From positions 32,359,968 through 32,423,967 of the forward strand of contig LS997563.1 in NCBI GenBank assembly GCA_000469685.2: a stretch of DNA of 64,000 nucleotides, given 5' to 3'. Positions within the stretch are counted from its first letter, which is position 1. Every line of letters starts with the position of its first letter. This document shows positions 1 to 11,345 of the stretch, in pieces. Made by a program: the position numbers and the translations under genes. The notes below the pieces were generated by a model that saw nothing but the letters and a program-made list of their open reading frames with translations, was not told the DNA's origin and did not search any database. Origin of the DNA: Haemonchus contortus (lineage: Eukaryota > Nematoda > Chromadorea > Rhabditida > Trichostrongylidae).

Positions 1-1155
1 AAATGCTTTCATAAAAAATTGTTTTCAATTTTTGGGATAAAACCGTCTTTCGAAATGTGAAAAATGTTCTTTAGAACAAATATCACGCGGCCTGCAGGCT
101 TAAGCTCGCGCTTCATGCAGTCAAAAGCCAATATCCTACCACAAAATGTACTGAACGAGTCCCAGTGTAGTGGTGAAGTTCAAAGATTGGGCAGGCGGTG
201 TGTGGATAGGAGTTCGGCAATTGGGATCCTCTTGCTCTCGCCTTCTAGTGTCTCTGGCCTGGAAGAAACTACGTACGCACTTACTCGTGTCAGAAGTCAC
301 GAAACTACCCAAAAAAGCCCCTAAAAAGGCGACTCATGTTAGGAAAGTCCAGGCGTGCTAATCATGAGTGAATTAGGTGAAACTCCGCCTTCGATGAGTG
401 AATAGTGCCGTTTTACGGAAGGGCCTTCTGAAATTCCGCAACATTGCTCAAAAACTTACTAAGATCAGTAAGTTGCTAACAGGTCGTCGAAGAAAGAGTG
501 ATTGAAAGTTTATGGCAGTTGGACAAGCGGCGACGTTGGCTAAGTAAGTAAACTGAAAAATCGAAATTCATAACTTTGTTTGAATGCACTCTCTGATGTA
601 TTGCTGTAGCGCTATTGCCCAGCTGGTGAGTTCAAGCGGTTGCAAAAGATCACATTGTCGTAGAAAGCTTCCTTAGTGTGTCTGAAGTCACACTACACGA
701 TAAAAATGGTATGTGAGTTTCAGAAGCTTTAGAGGCTGCATCCTTTGCACCGGGACGCACACGTTGCGCTCAGGCAGCATACTGTATCCAGCTGTACGCA
801 ATGGCAACGACTTTGAACATCTCTCCCCCTCCATCGAACCTTATCTTCATATTCCCGTCCAACCACTGATTATACTGATTTTCTTGAAGCTTCAGATTAC
901 CCTGATTTTCCGATTTTTCCACTATCTTCGCCTTTTTTGCAGTATTCTAAACTATCACTTGAATTATTCTTTAAAACGAGATGCCCCAGTATATCGTGGA
1001 TTGTTTTTTTAAGTAGCCGTTCATCGTCTTTGCATACTTATCAATTCAATGTGCCTTCCATTCATTACGGCATGTATAGGGAGGCTGAAAAGTATAGGAC
1101 GCCTTAGTTGCAAGAGTAATTTCAGAGATAAAGATGACGAGACTAGTCAACTTCT
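1..1155. other. No gene recognised (left edge)
   Basis: Open frames here are short, overlap on both strands and show no recognisable domain or splice-joined exon series. I see no tRNA-like fold, long repeat or terminal inverted repeat. Treat as intergenic or intronic sequence of unknown origin. Confidence 0.5.
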
Positions 1156-2215
1156 TCAGAGGAGAATGTGTTCGATATTTAATCCTTTTTCTTTTGCACA
1201 GGTCTCTAGACGTTCGATGACTGAATCAACAGTGAGCCGCAGGCAGCCGATGTCAATATGCCCCATGTCTTCTGCAGCGCCAAATTCAAAGCTTCCAACA
1301 GGAGGTACGAGGGTCCTGCGATCTTGCTCTCCGAATACCCTCACACTGAGAAATCCATTGAATTGAGGTCTGGCAAAGAAATAGTTCCAATGTCCTTACC
1401 CAGCACTCGGGGATGTGCGCATCCAGCACGGTTTCCGCCGACTTTAAGGCACGACAAAGGGCCCAATCTTGCTGGGGAACGAAGATTCGGTTAACAAAGG
1501 GAGCAGTGACCCAGGCTAACAGGGTGTCCATCAAAACTGCCTTATGGTAGACCTCGAAGTTGATTTCCCCATTCCTTTCAGTGAAAACCAGTGGTGTTCG
1601 CTTTTTGTTGTCATCACGTCCCAAACCATCGTCGTCTCGGAGGATAGTCTGCCATGCACAAGACGACGCTTCGGGGACCTGCTGCCAGTTTTCGACAACG
1701 ACCGTTTCTGGTTTTGACGGTTTGGACAGTATTTTACCGCGAAAATTTTCTCATCCGTCCAGATCGCGTCGCAGATGCGGCGCTGAACTCTCGATGAAGT
1801 TTTTTGCATTTTATCAGCTGACTTTGATGGACTGCTCTTAAAGAAAGTGCCCTCGACCGAGCTAATAACTGTTCAGCTTGACCGCATTTCGCAATCTCCT
1901 GGATTGTTTAACGGTGATGTTAAGGTCAGAGGCAACCCCATTTCATGCTGGCTCCATCGCTGCCAGCGATTCTTATCCTAAAGATAGCACGAATCCTGGG
2001 TGTGGTAACTGTTGTCGGTCGCCCACTTTTGACACCTCAGAAGCCTTTCTCGAGTCCTGAGAGCAGCAGAAACATTTCGAACGACTGAAGGAGAAACTGA
2101 GCCGTTTCGCGACGGTACAACAGTCAAATCAACGGTAGCAGCTGGAAAATAGATGAAGTGATGAAGATGAGGGGAGAAAGAATATTCAATGCTTCTTCCA
2201 TCCATCTATTCAACA
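1156..2215 (-). mobile_element. Decayed mariner/Tc1-superfamily transposase relic
   Basis: On the minus strand, broken frames together read as a mariner-type transposase. The first catalytic aspartate lies in the motif WTDEKIFAV at about 1758-1732. The second is in QQDW near 1468. A third acidic residue is in SLPDLNSMDF near 1370, in a shifted frame. Spacing of the last two is about 33-34 residues, as expected for the DD34D catalytic triad of the family. An N-terminal DNA-binding remnant lies at about 2100-1980. Several frameshifts and stops separate these pieces, so no functional enzyme is encoded. I did not find convincing terminal inverted repeats or TA duplications. The family call is fairly firm; the element borders are only approximate. 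Confidence 0.75.
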
Positions 2216-3631
2216 AGAAATTGATAGTCAATCTTCTCGTAACCCTCCCATGGGCTTCGGCTAACCATATGGCCTATATTTATGCAAATGACAACCATCC
2301 AGTCTTTGACTGAGCAGGTTCCGCCTAACGGAGCTAATTAAACCCAACCATGAATTGGCTTGATATCATGGCCAGTGTATGTAGTATCCTTGACAATACA
2401 AACTTTGTAAAGTTTCTTAATTTCAAGAACTGGAACAATGGAGGGCGTTTGGACATTCAGAGGGAACTCAAAAGTGCGCAGATATTTTAAAAGATGGTAA
2501 TAAAAGGAGATTTTAAAAAAGCTAAGCCATCAGCATTGTCTTGATCGGAAGCTTATAAAGTTGGTTATATAACTGCTCAACTTCGTCACCATGGCTGCAG
2601 AAGAAGATATTCATAAGAATCACTAGAGGCCAGTCGTTTTTGAACGGGCGTTGTAAATGGAAAACCCGTCACTCGTTTCTGAGCTGGATTTACTAGGTGC
2701 CTTTTCGCTAGATGCCATGTTCAAGGAAGTATGAGCAGCCACAAAGAAAAGTCGAGACGGTGCTCACATTTTTCTGCCCAAGACAAAGAAGATTACAAAT
2801 GGAAACCAGCTAAATAGCGGAGCGCAGAAACTGGTCAATTGTAGAACTCCCCGCTATTCTTCGAATCAAAAAGAAATTGAAGACGGCTAAGAGATGTGCC
2901 CAGAAATGATGCCCCAGTAACAATTTTCTCCACCGCCAAGATCATTTACAACTTTCGAATCGGGCATTGCCATAGGTAAAACACGGACGGGGTTAGCACA
3001 CTGAGCCCAAAAAGTCACAAGCATCTGGTTGGGAGGGGTGAGGATGAGCAGCCATCAGGGCTGACTCACAAACAGTCACGTGGTTCAAGTGGGCACTCGT
3101 CAGGGCTATAAAATTCGGGCGTGTCTCATAACTGTGCACTGCCATCCATTCCTCGAGAAACTCTGGCGACTGCTTTTTCAGAGTCTAAAGTAAATCTAAA
3201 TTAAGGGCGTGGGGACTAACGCGCACAATCATTGACAGCCACAATCGTTTATGATCATTCCGAGCTCTTCACACCTCGAATTGGGCAGCAGGGTTTTGAA
3301 GAGAAAGTATCGAAACCTGAATTCAACCGTCGTATTCGTCCTTCATACAAGCGTGTGCAACTTCATCCGCTTTGATCATCTCACCCTGCTTGGTGCCTGT
3401 GTGCTGGCGGTTCAGGGATTTTATATACTCCGGTTAATTCGGAGTAGAATAAAACAAGTAAATAGTGAGAGCGGACGTTACCGCTAGTAATGAACAGAAG
3501 AACAGCAAATAAGTCTTTATCTTAGTACAGAACCTACGTCTCGCCCTTGACGTTGTTCGAGGTAGAAGGGAGGGACCCACTTATCTTGGGGCCGTTTGAC
3601 CCCGCACCTTTTAGGGGTTAAGCTAGAGGGA

Positions 3632-3695
3632 GTCGTCTCAGACAGTGAGACGACGAGATAGTTATGGTAAGGTGATCGTCGCCTTAGACGACGAT
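3632..3695. repeat. Two adjacent short perfect hairpins
   Basis: GTCGTCTCA at 3632-3640 is the exact reverse complement of TGAGACGAC at 3646-3654 (9-bp stem, 5-nt loop). ATCGTCG at 3675-3681 pairs with CGACGAT at 3689-3695 (7-bp stem, 7-nt loop). They lie 20 nt apart. The function is unknown; they may be the core of an old foldback element. Confidence 0.6.
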
Positions 3696-4189
3696 AGCCT
3701 GGATTCTACGTGGGCGCAGGGAATTGGTAGTTGAAACCATAGAGTCTACTTGACTAACTAAGCAGCAAAATGTTGGCTTTTTATCCCTTTTCTTGTATAA
3801 TTCATTCGAAAATAGCTTGCGAATTGTTCAATAAAATGACCTAAACTTTCTTGAATGCTAGTAGTTCCATGAGTTGAAAAACCGCAGTGAATTTCTCTTA
3901 GCAGAAACATGAGACAAGAGGTAATCTCCTGAATAAAGCTCACCTGGAGGGAAGGATTTTACCACTTCGTGAGCTTTATTTAGTGAGATTTTCCGCGTCT
4001 AAGCCTAAGCTACAGAAGGACGAACGTTTTGAGTCTGTATTGGGTATGGTCAAGGTTCCAATTCCTTACAGTTTCCTCCTGCCCTTTCTGTAGCAGCGCG
4101 AGGAGTAGGGGTCCACATTCGCCAACCTTCCTATACACTGACTGCAAAAACAAGCCGACAAACAGGTTAGTGTTCTAGCCTCCCTGCTA

Positions 4190-4285
4190 TGACTGATACC
4201 ATTCAATTCACGCCGAACGGGTGAAGGATCTATATGCCCTAGGCGGGTTTCGGTCCAGGATTTGATCCTCGAGCAACCACCCACC
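4190..4285 (-). repeat. SINE family A, diverged head fragment
   Basis: The sequence aligns by eye with the tRNA-like head of the better copy at 50290-50600. It shares the stretch with GATACC, CACGCCG, CTAGGCGGG and a B-box-like TCCAGGATTTGATCC. The body beyond the head is not recognisable. It is old and non-functional. Confidence 0.55.
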
Positions 4286-5212
4286 TTTGCTAACCAAGTC
4301 CTGGGTATATTCTGTAAGTAGCAGTATGCTACTCGGCCTCATCCCTCCCCTGCCTTCCTCTCGATCTTTTTTTTCTTCCTTCCTATTCCTTCGTTCGTGG
4401 TGTAGATTAGTACAATTGTGCGGTCCTTAGGGCTGTTCTCATAGTAAAAGCGAATTTTTTAAGGAGTGAAATGACTTTTTGGCAAAATGCGTCTTCATCG
4501 GACACGTAGTCATAGTGACCAGCTTAAGCCTTTTTCGTCAACTCCGTCCACGCTCTTATCATTCGGCCGTATCAAAATCAGATTCTCACAGTTCTAAAAT
4601 CCCATACAAGTGGGACGCTCTACAGACCCAACCTAAACCACAGCACGAACGTCAATGATACTGGCACCTCCATGCAAATCTCATTTGTCATGCGAGAAGT
4701 GGGAGATGCTCACGTTTTGTGAAAGGTATTGTGGTAGCTCCTGTGAGGCAACGACGTGATGACTGGGGAAAGATGAAGTCTTTGGAGGACGTATCGGTCT
4801 ATGCCTTCCATACAGCCACGGAAAAAGGGAGTATGTCGATGGCTGTGTTTGCGAACGTCCGAACGTTCATCCACTACGATGACCATTCGGACGAGGGATG
4901 AGCGTAGATAATGCGCTCCAATACAAAGGCCGCAACGCAACCGCACTGCCATGGACAGTGTTCACATGGGGGTTACTTTTCCCTTATTGCTGCTCTCGAT
5001 CTTCTTTTTGCTTTCAGTACATAAGGTTGTTGGGTACTCGGGTGTGTTTCCATCTGCTTTCCTCGTCTTCTATCTCATTAAATGCTAATAGTATACCTCA
5101 TTGCAGCTCGGATAATTGGACCTCCCGAACGTCGTATTGATTTGAAGTTATCGGATTCGTGTGAGCGTCCAACGTCCAGTTACACTTAGCTATTTTATCG
5201 TAAACGAGCCGA

Positions 5213-8200
5213 ATGAGCTCTACTGTTCCTGCTGTTGGTAAGCATCTGTTATTTCGTTCCTGAAGCTCGTAGGCTACCGCTAATGCTTACCAATTCTTTG
5301 TTTGTATAGTTGATACCGCTGATTCTTCCATTGGAGATGTCGCTGAGAACTGGGAAAATGATGAAGCTGGAGAAAGTATGGAAAAACAACTCAGCGAGCG
5401 TTTTAAGCAGGTATCTTCTTTATTTTTTTGTTTTACATAGAGACTAGGCAAAGCCTTTCAACCCCACTTGAGGGGTTGTTTATAAACAGTACTCCCATTA
5501 TTTTTACAGTACTCCCATTATTTTTGATGGGGAGCTATGTAAGAAAATTTAATGTGAAAAACAGGCTCGCACGCGACCTCCCATATGCTTCCTATTGATT
5601 TGCCCATCATTCAAAGTAAACATCTGCTACCTCTTGAAAGTGAGCAGTCTTTTGTTTACTAATAATTTTCTGTGGGGTGTCATTAATCAATTGAAGTTTT
5701 GTTTACGAATTTCTCGATGATTGTATAAGTGAACCCATGACTTTATTGTGTCTTGGGGAAAGTCAGGTATTATATGTTCAATAGTACCCTAAAGGTGATT
5801 ACTCAGTGGTTTTGGTTCGCACGTGCGCTGGTCGCTCCCGGCGAGTCTGCGCGCAATGACCTATATCGGCTTGTCCCAGTGTTCTTTGATGCTGTGAACA
5901 TCGAATAGATGTTTAGCAGCTACTTTTGACTCTAAGGTCCAGTCATATCTATTACATTTCCTTGACAAACAAAATTAATTAAACGAAGGGCCGGTTCTCA
6001 TAAGGGACTGTACGAGGACTCTTATAACGGCCTATTCCTCGTTGAATGAATTGATATTTCAGTACGATTTCTGCATTTCGCTTATCAATCAGTATGATTC
6101 GCGCTGCATAAATAAATTTAAAATCTCAGACTCAATCCTGGATGGTCTTCATGAAGTAGAAAGTCCAATTTTTTTCTGTATGGAAGAGGAAATATTTGGA
6201 AATGGTGACTATCCACAAGTTTTCAGTATATGCATACTGACTGCGTTGGACTATGAGAGATGAGGAAAAAGGGAAAGCAATGTGTTTTGGTCATTCTCGC
6301 ACACAACTTTGTCGAGGTGTCCATGATCCAGGCTGATTCGCTTTGTTTAGTGTAATATGGAAATAGAGGGACAATGCGATAAGGGGGCGTTCAAAAACAA
6401 TAATCATTGTAAAAGAAGGAACAACGATAAAGAATAATCAATACAAGTGAAGTCTTCATCACTAAAAAAAATGGAAAAGATGCTGATGGATAAGACATTG
6501 ATTGCATCATGGGAATTCACATTTATGCGTTCGCGATTCAGGGAAAATCATGCCCGTTTTTTTTGCAGAGTGTAGAGTCGACCTTTGCAACCTAATATAG
6601 AAGTTTTTGTGGGTTACCTTCCCTTCGTGAACCTAACATGATGTCATGTTCCTTTCTTTTTCCCATGAATTCCTTTTCATGCGAACATGGTTTCAATAGA
6701 ACCTTGCTTGAGGCTTCTTCGCATGCATCCGAGAGCAGATCTTTAGCTTTTCGAATTTTATCGGCGGTCGCTCATTGTGTTTATCATTACATCACATCTA
6801 CGACAGTTGCTTGTTGGATTAGAGTGGCTATTGTTGTTTACTTGCACGCTACCCTCAACTCAGTGGACTCATTGGACCTAATGGTCAAGCCTTCCAAAAA
6901 CCTTTGTAGCTTTTTTTTCTATGTATAAGTAAGACCTGTCGGTATTATGGGATTCGCGTCTTGGGCGAATTGAAGTTGTAGGTTTATTTGGCTCAGTGGG
7001 TTGCAGAGGCAAAGCTTATTTATCCCAGCATTCTCTAACTGAACCCTAACGGAACATTTTCGCTTCAATACAATTGGGGCACTGATGTATTTAGTCAAAG
7101 TTCAACGCTCTACCTTATGTGGGTTCCGAGCACAGCAGTTTCAAGGCTGGGTAGAGGTAGAAGTTCAATTAAAGAAACATTCGTCTCCATATCTATTTAC
7201 GGCAAAAATTTGCCTACTGCCCAAGACATCCATAATTTAACCCGTTTGCCACCACGCCTTTTACATTGTCCTTGCATTAACTTTTAATTTCTCTTATAAC
7301 TGTAGTTGGAAGTGAATGATTCCCCTCAAGATTCTCTAGAAGGCTGTGAGCTTAGCTGATACTTGAAAACATGAAAAAAATTATAAGAACACTTGATAAA
7401 TAATATAAATACTACAGGAGCACGACATGGTGTGGTCCGCCGGCGGGCCACGCGGTCGTCAATGGGTTAAAATAAATCATCAAAAATGATCTCGAACTTT
7501 TTGCTCCTCTTGTAGTCGATCATTTGTTCAATCAGTTTTCTCTGTGCCTAATTCAATTGTTTTTCATTTGGAGTAGTTTTTGGGGTAGCCGGCATTTCTA
7601 CCGTTCAGATTATTCTGCTACTACTCATCCGTTATAGCCTAGAGAGACCAATACTTCACTAGCGGCTTCAAAGATCCTTTTTGCACGCATGACTGACTGC
7701 AACCTCATGCAAGACTTCCTGAACTATCCTAAGCAATATTTTAGAGAATTATAATGAATGGGATCGATACATTGGGTATCGTTACTGACTATTCATCATA
7801 TTAGATGATTTGTGTTTGGTAAATTACGTGCTTCCTATTTATCCCTTGATTTACAGATCCGCATTCTGCAGCGGGCGCAGGCAGATAAAGAGGCTCGCAA
7901 AGAAAAAGCCGCAAAATGTCAGGAGGAGGCAAGGTTAAAGTATGTAATCTATACGAAGCGCTTGAAATCATAACGGATGTAAACACGTTGCTTTTTAGTC
8001 CAAGTCTCATACCTACTCCGTCCGTTATGCCAGCAGGACCTGGTGGGGCGCCACCAGCTCCTGTCCGGATTCTTCGGCGTCCCGAAAGTAGTGATAAAAT
8101 CAGAGAAGAAAAGTACCAAGCACAGCGTGCCAAGGCCGAAGAAGCTGCTAAAAACCAGCTAACTCCTGAGGTACGCTTTCTCCCTCTGCTTTAGATCAAG

Positions 8201-11200
8201 TGTTCTTCGAGCTGCACCATTATTTCCAGCAAAAAGAAGCCTTGTATGTGAAAGCACGGGATAGAATTATGGGCCCAGAATACAAGCCTGACAATTCACA
8301 AAATGCTCAAAATGTAGCAATTGTCAGTAGGTCAGTTTTCTTTGAGCCTTCGAAATAACTGATAGAATTCTAACAGAATTCGTCATGGAGTTTAGAAATT
8401 AGATGTGTCTAATTTGTTTATGGTATGTAATTATTCAAATTTAATCGTGCTGATGTTTATGTCACCGTGCTAAATTGCTGTTTTTCGCTTGTGGCAATAT
8501 CCTAAAACTCCTGGTACAGTTGTTGAGCCATGAGGTTTCGTGTTTAATAGCATTTCTCAACAATTATTCAGATCATTTAGGTGTAAATCACCAGAACAAA
8601 TCCGAGTGCCTCGTTTTACTGATCTACCCCTCGCTGGAGCCATAGGTGGCCCAACTCTTGACGGAACAATGGGAGGACCAATTGTAATGCCGTCAATGGG
8701 CACTGTGCAAGGAGTTCCTCCAACTTCTGGAGTCTCGACACCATTGGCACCCACTCAGCTGCCATCGCAGCAGAAACCAGCGTCGCTTTTAACAATGTCA
8801 TCGCCACCAATGGGGATGCCGGTGCAACAAGTAAATCCTATCACCCAACAAGGACGAACTCAGCAAGTTGGAGTGATTGGGCAACCGCCCAAGGGTGTGG
8901 TAACAGCGCCTCAACCTCCACAGCCCATGAACGCGTATTCGCAGTATGTCATTTCTCAGCCTCAACAACATATACCGTACACAATGGCGATGGGTGCAAA
9001 ACAGGTGGGGCTGTTACCTTTCAATCGCTGAATACACAAAAATATTTCCTTAATCTCAACAGTTTTTTCTTTTTAGTTTTGATCTCAGTTGAGAGAATTA
9101 CTTATTATTTCCATCTGCCTCCATTCGAAATAGTGATGTAACATATGGTGTCAGGTGCATTTTTTTCAAACAAGCACTGAGTGGTAATGGATAGTTGTTT
9201 ATTTTATGGTAATAAGATTCAAAGAGTCTTGAAAGTCTTACCATTCTAGCATTTCGCTGCGCTTGCCGTATTACGAATGTCGCACCACTTTTCTCAATTG
9301 CCTTTGAGTTTTGCTGCCATTGATAACGTTCTGTCTGCGGCTCAAAAACCTTCGGAATATCTGATTTTCTACGCTTGTTTGCTATAATTGGGCATGGTTT
9401 TACGATTCAGAATGGATGTCTTTTCCTATTTGAGTTGCTGAGCTGCGGAGGATTTTTCATCAGTTTTATGCTGACTAAAAAAGTGGTCAATGGTATAGTT
9501 TAGCATTGGTGAGCCCATTAAAAATGTTCCTGTCTTGCCTGGGTGTTTGGAGGTGAAATTACGTGCAGGCGTTCAGTGTTGTGCTGCTATCATTGTGTAC
9601 GCGGCCTTCGCGGGGGACTGGTGAAGCATCTGACCTCGAAACCTCTCCTACATAGTAACTGAACTGAACAGCTATCGAATTATCGGTTGATGTATCTGTT
9701 TTGCCGTTAAATTTTGTAGCGACAAATTTATTCATTTATTTAATTGAGGTTGAGATTTCCGAATATGAAGTCCAATCGAAGAAACTTGTTTGAGAAACAA
9801 TCTTATTTTCTGTACAGCTTTGTTTTGATTTTCCGCTGTTTCGCTCAAATACCTTTTTTTTTACAGTCAATGGTCCCCTATATTGACACAACGCGGCCTC
9901 CTCCAGCGATGACCATGCCATCCATGTCCGCTCACGTGAACCCTCAGCAAATACCAGCTGGCATGGCTGTTCCTCTACCTCCTGGTGTTGGACAAACCTA
10001 TTACAACCCGCAGAATGTTATACCGAATCCAGTGCATCATCAGTTACGACAAAGTATACCACAACAACAACAGCAGCAAACCGGTGTGCAATTTGGGTGA
10101 GTAGAAATGTTGAGTTTTTCAGTTTTCACTTGTACTAGAAGCTGTGGCTGATGGTCTAGTCAACTGACATTGAGTTGAGCAGAGGCGAAACGAATCACAT
10201 ATACATTTATTAATAATTTATTTATATGCCATTAGCTTTTCATTGTTTGAAATAAGTGAGACATTCACATTAACCCTTTGACGACCATGGCACCCGCCGG
10301 CGGGTGAAACTTTGACTGGCGCTTCGGACCATGGCACCCAATGTTGGGTGCCACCATGTTTCTTTATTTATTTGCTCATTTGAAAATTATCTAATATTTT
10401 CATTATTAATAACAAACCTCATGGTATCTATATTCAACATGGTCCACATTATTGTTTTATTAATGCTTATTTGTTACAAAAATGTATACAATGGGTATCA
10501 ATGGAAGAAAAAACCTAGGTACTTCTGCAAGATTTGTGTTCATCCTGGAAAGATTGAAGACAGTAAAAGCCGTAACAACTGTTGCATTGTATTTTCACTT
10601 TCCCAGCATGCGCTCTAGCAAAGCATAATTTGATACTAAGGAGTCTTAATGTAAACGCATTTCTACTGTAAACATTATTTTCAGAATTTGTCCCACATTG
10701 CTTCCAAACTCCATTCTCAAGCCTCACCTAATTGTAATGGATGAAATAATATTTTGATACTTCCATTTCAAGCGAAACATTGCTAAACTTATTGAGCCAG
10801 AGAAGGTATTCCTCCTGGGACCCAGTCGCGCACGAATCGAAAGGGGCGTGGTCCCATGGGCGCGTCATGTCGAAATCGGCATTGTCGTCAAAGGGTTAAA
10901 ACATTGAGATTTCTATCACTTCGAAATTTTCTTTCTAATTTTCGCTCTACTAGCGTTTTCGGATTTCGCTTATATATTCATTACAATTCTAGGCATTAGA
11001 AGTAATGATGTCGTGAGTAAAAGAAACCTCAACAATTTGTGAGGCTTTGAAGGTTTTGAATGCAGTCTCCGAACGCTGTTACTTGAATAAGACGTTAAGA
11101 CAGCATGATCTTTGAAAAAAAAAATCATTCTTAACGAGGATTTCTACGAAAATTTTTGTCACTTATGCAGTAGAGATGATCGTCACATAACTTCTATCAG

Positions 11201-11345
11201 GCCTCCCGTGATGTCGATCTACCCGCCAGGGAGTTTATCGGCTGCAATGAGAGGAGATCCGACGGTGAACCCTTCTGTGCTTGTTGGCAATCCGCAGCAC
11301 CAGAGAAAAGGTAGAAGAAGTCGAAACAAAAGGGATAATCAATAG
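5213..11345 (+). CDS. SUZ-domain protein, SZRD1-like, P/Q-rich C-terminal half (8 exons)
   Basis: Exons: 5213-5237, 5310-5410, 7857-7939, 7999-8170, 8230-8330, 8572-9004, 9867-10096 and 11201-11345. All joins keep phase with GT-AG borders and give 429 residues ending in TAG. Residues about 18-42 (DVAENWENDEAG, then a basic helix) match the acidic/Trp N-terminus of SZRD1. Residues about 86-155 carry the SUZ domain: PVRILRRPESS, a K/R/E-rich helix, then YVKARDRIMGPEY. SUZ domains bind RNA and occur in cytoplasmic mRNA-associated proteins; that role is inferred from the family. The remaining ~270 residues are rich in Pro, Gln, Gly and Met, far longer than in short vertebrate SZRD1, and end in a basic tail. 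The start was chosen as the first ATG whose exon joins in phase to the SZRD1-like block; the 5' UTR is unresolved. Introns 2 and 7 contain TTAA elements. Confidence 0.8.
5486..5525. repeat. 20-nt tandem duplication in intron 2
   Basis: A 20-nt unit at 5486-5505 is repeated exactly at 5506-5525. It lies just inside intron 2 of the SUZ-domain gene, after a small hairpin at about 5459-5478. It looks like a replication-slippage product. Confidence 0.85.
7237..7470. mobile_element. Short piggyBac-like non-autonomous element (TTAA, intron 2)
   Basis: The left end is TTAACCCGTTTGCCACC. The right end, reverse complemented, is TTAACCCATTGACGACC, similar to the ends of the element at 10270-10899. TTAA is the duplicated target of the piggyBac superfamily, whose ends typically start CCC. 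The near-end block TCCGCCGGCGGG also resembles the palindrome in the other copy. At 234 nt it has no coding capacity. The two ends here differ from each other, so this may be an old or rearranged copy. Confidence 0.55.
10270..10899. mobile_element. piggyBac-like MITE with subterminal palindromes (intron 7)
   Basis: TTAACCCTTTGACGAC at 10270-10285 is repeated as an exact inverted copy at 10884-10899, including TTAA at both tips, the hallmark target of piggyBac-type elements. Inside the left end are two palindromes: a perfect 16-nt one at 10291-10306 (centre GCCGGC), and GGCACCC-type 9-bp arms at 10333-10341 and 10344-10352. Both start with the repeated motif ACCATGGCACCC. The interior is AT-rich with no transposase, so it would need a transposase supplied elsewhere. 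It sits wholly inside intron 7 and does not disturb the splice sites. Confidence 0.75.

Larger units (their letters stand above)
2216..5212. other. Gene-free stretch upstream of the SUZ-domain gene
   Basis: No exon chain or known domain was recognised on either strand. It contains two adjacent small hairpins near 3.63-3.70 kb and a SINE fragment near 4.2 kb (listed separately). A possible trans-splice acceptor ending in ACTTAG lies about 20 nt before the ATG at 5213. It is weak and I do not call it. Confidence 0.5.
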
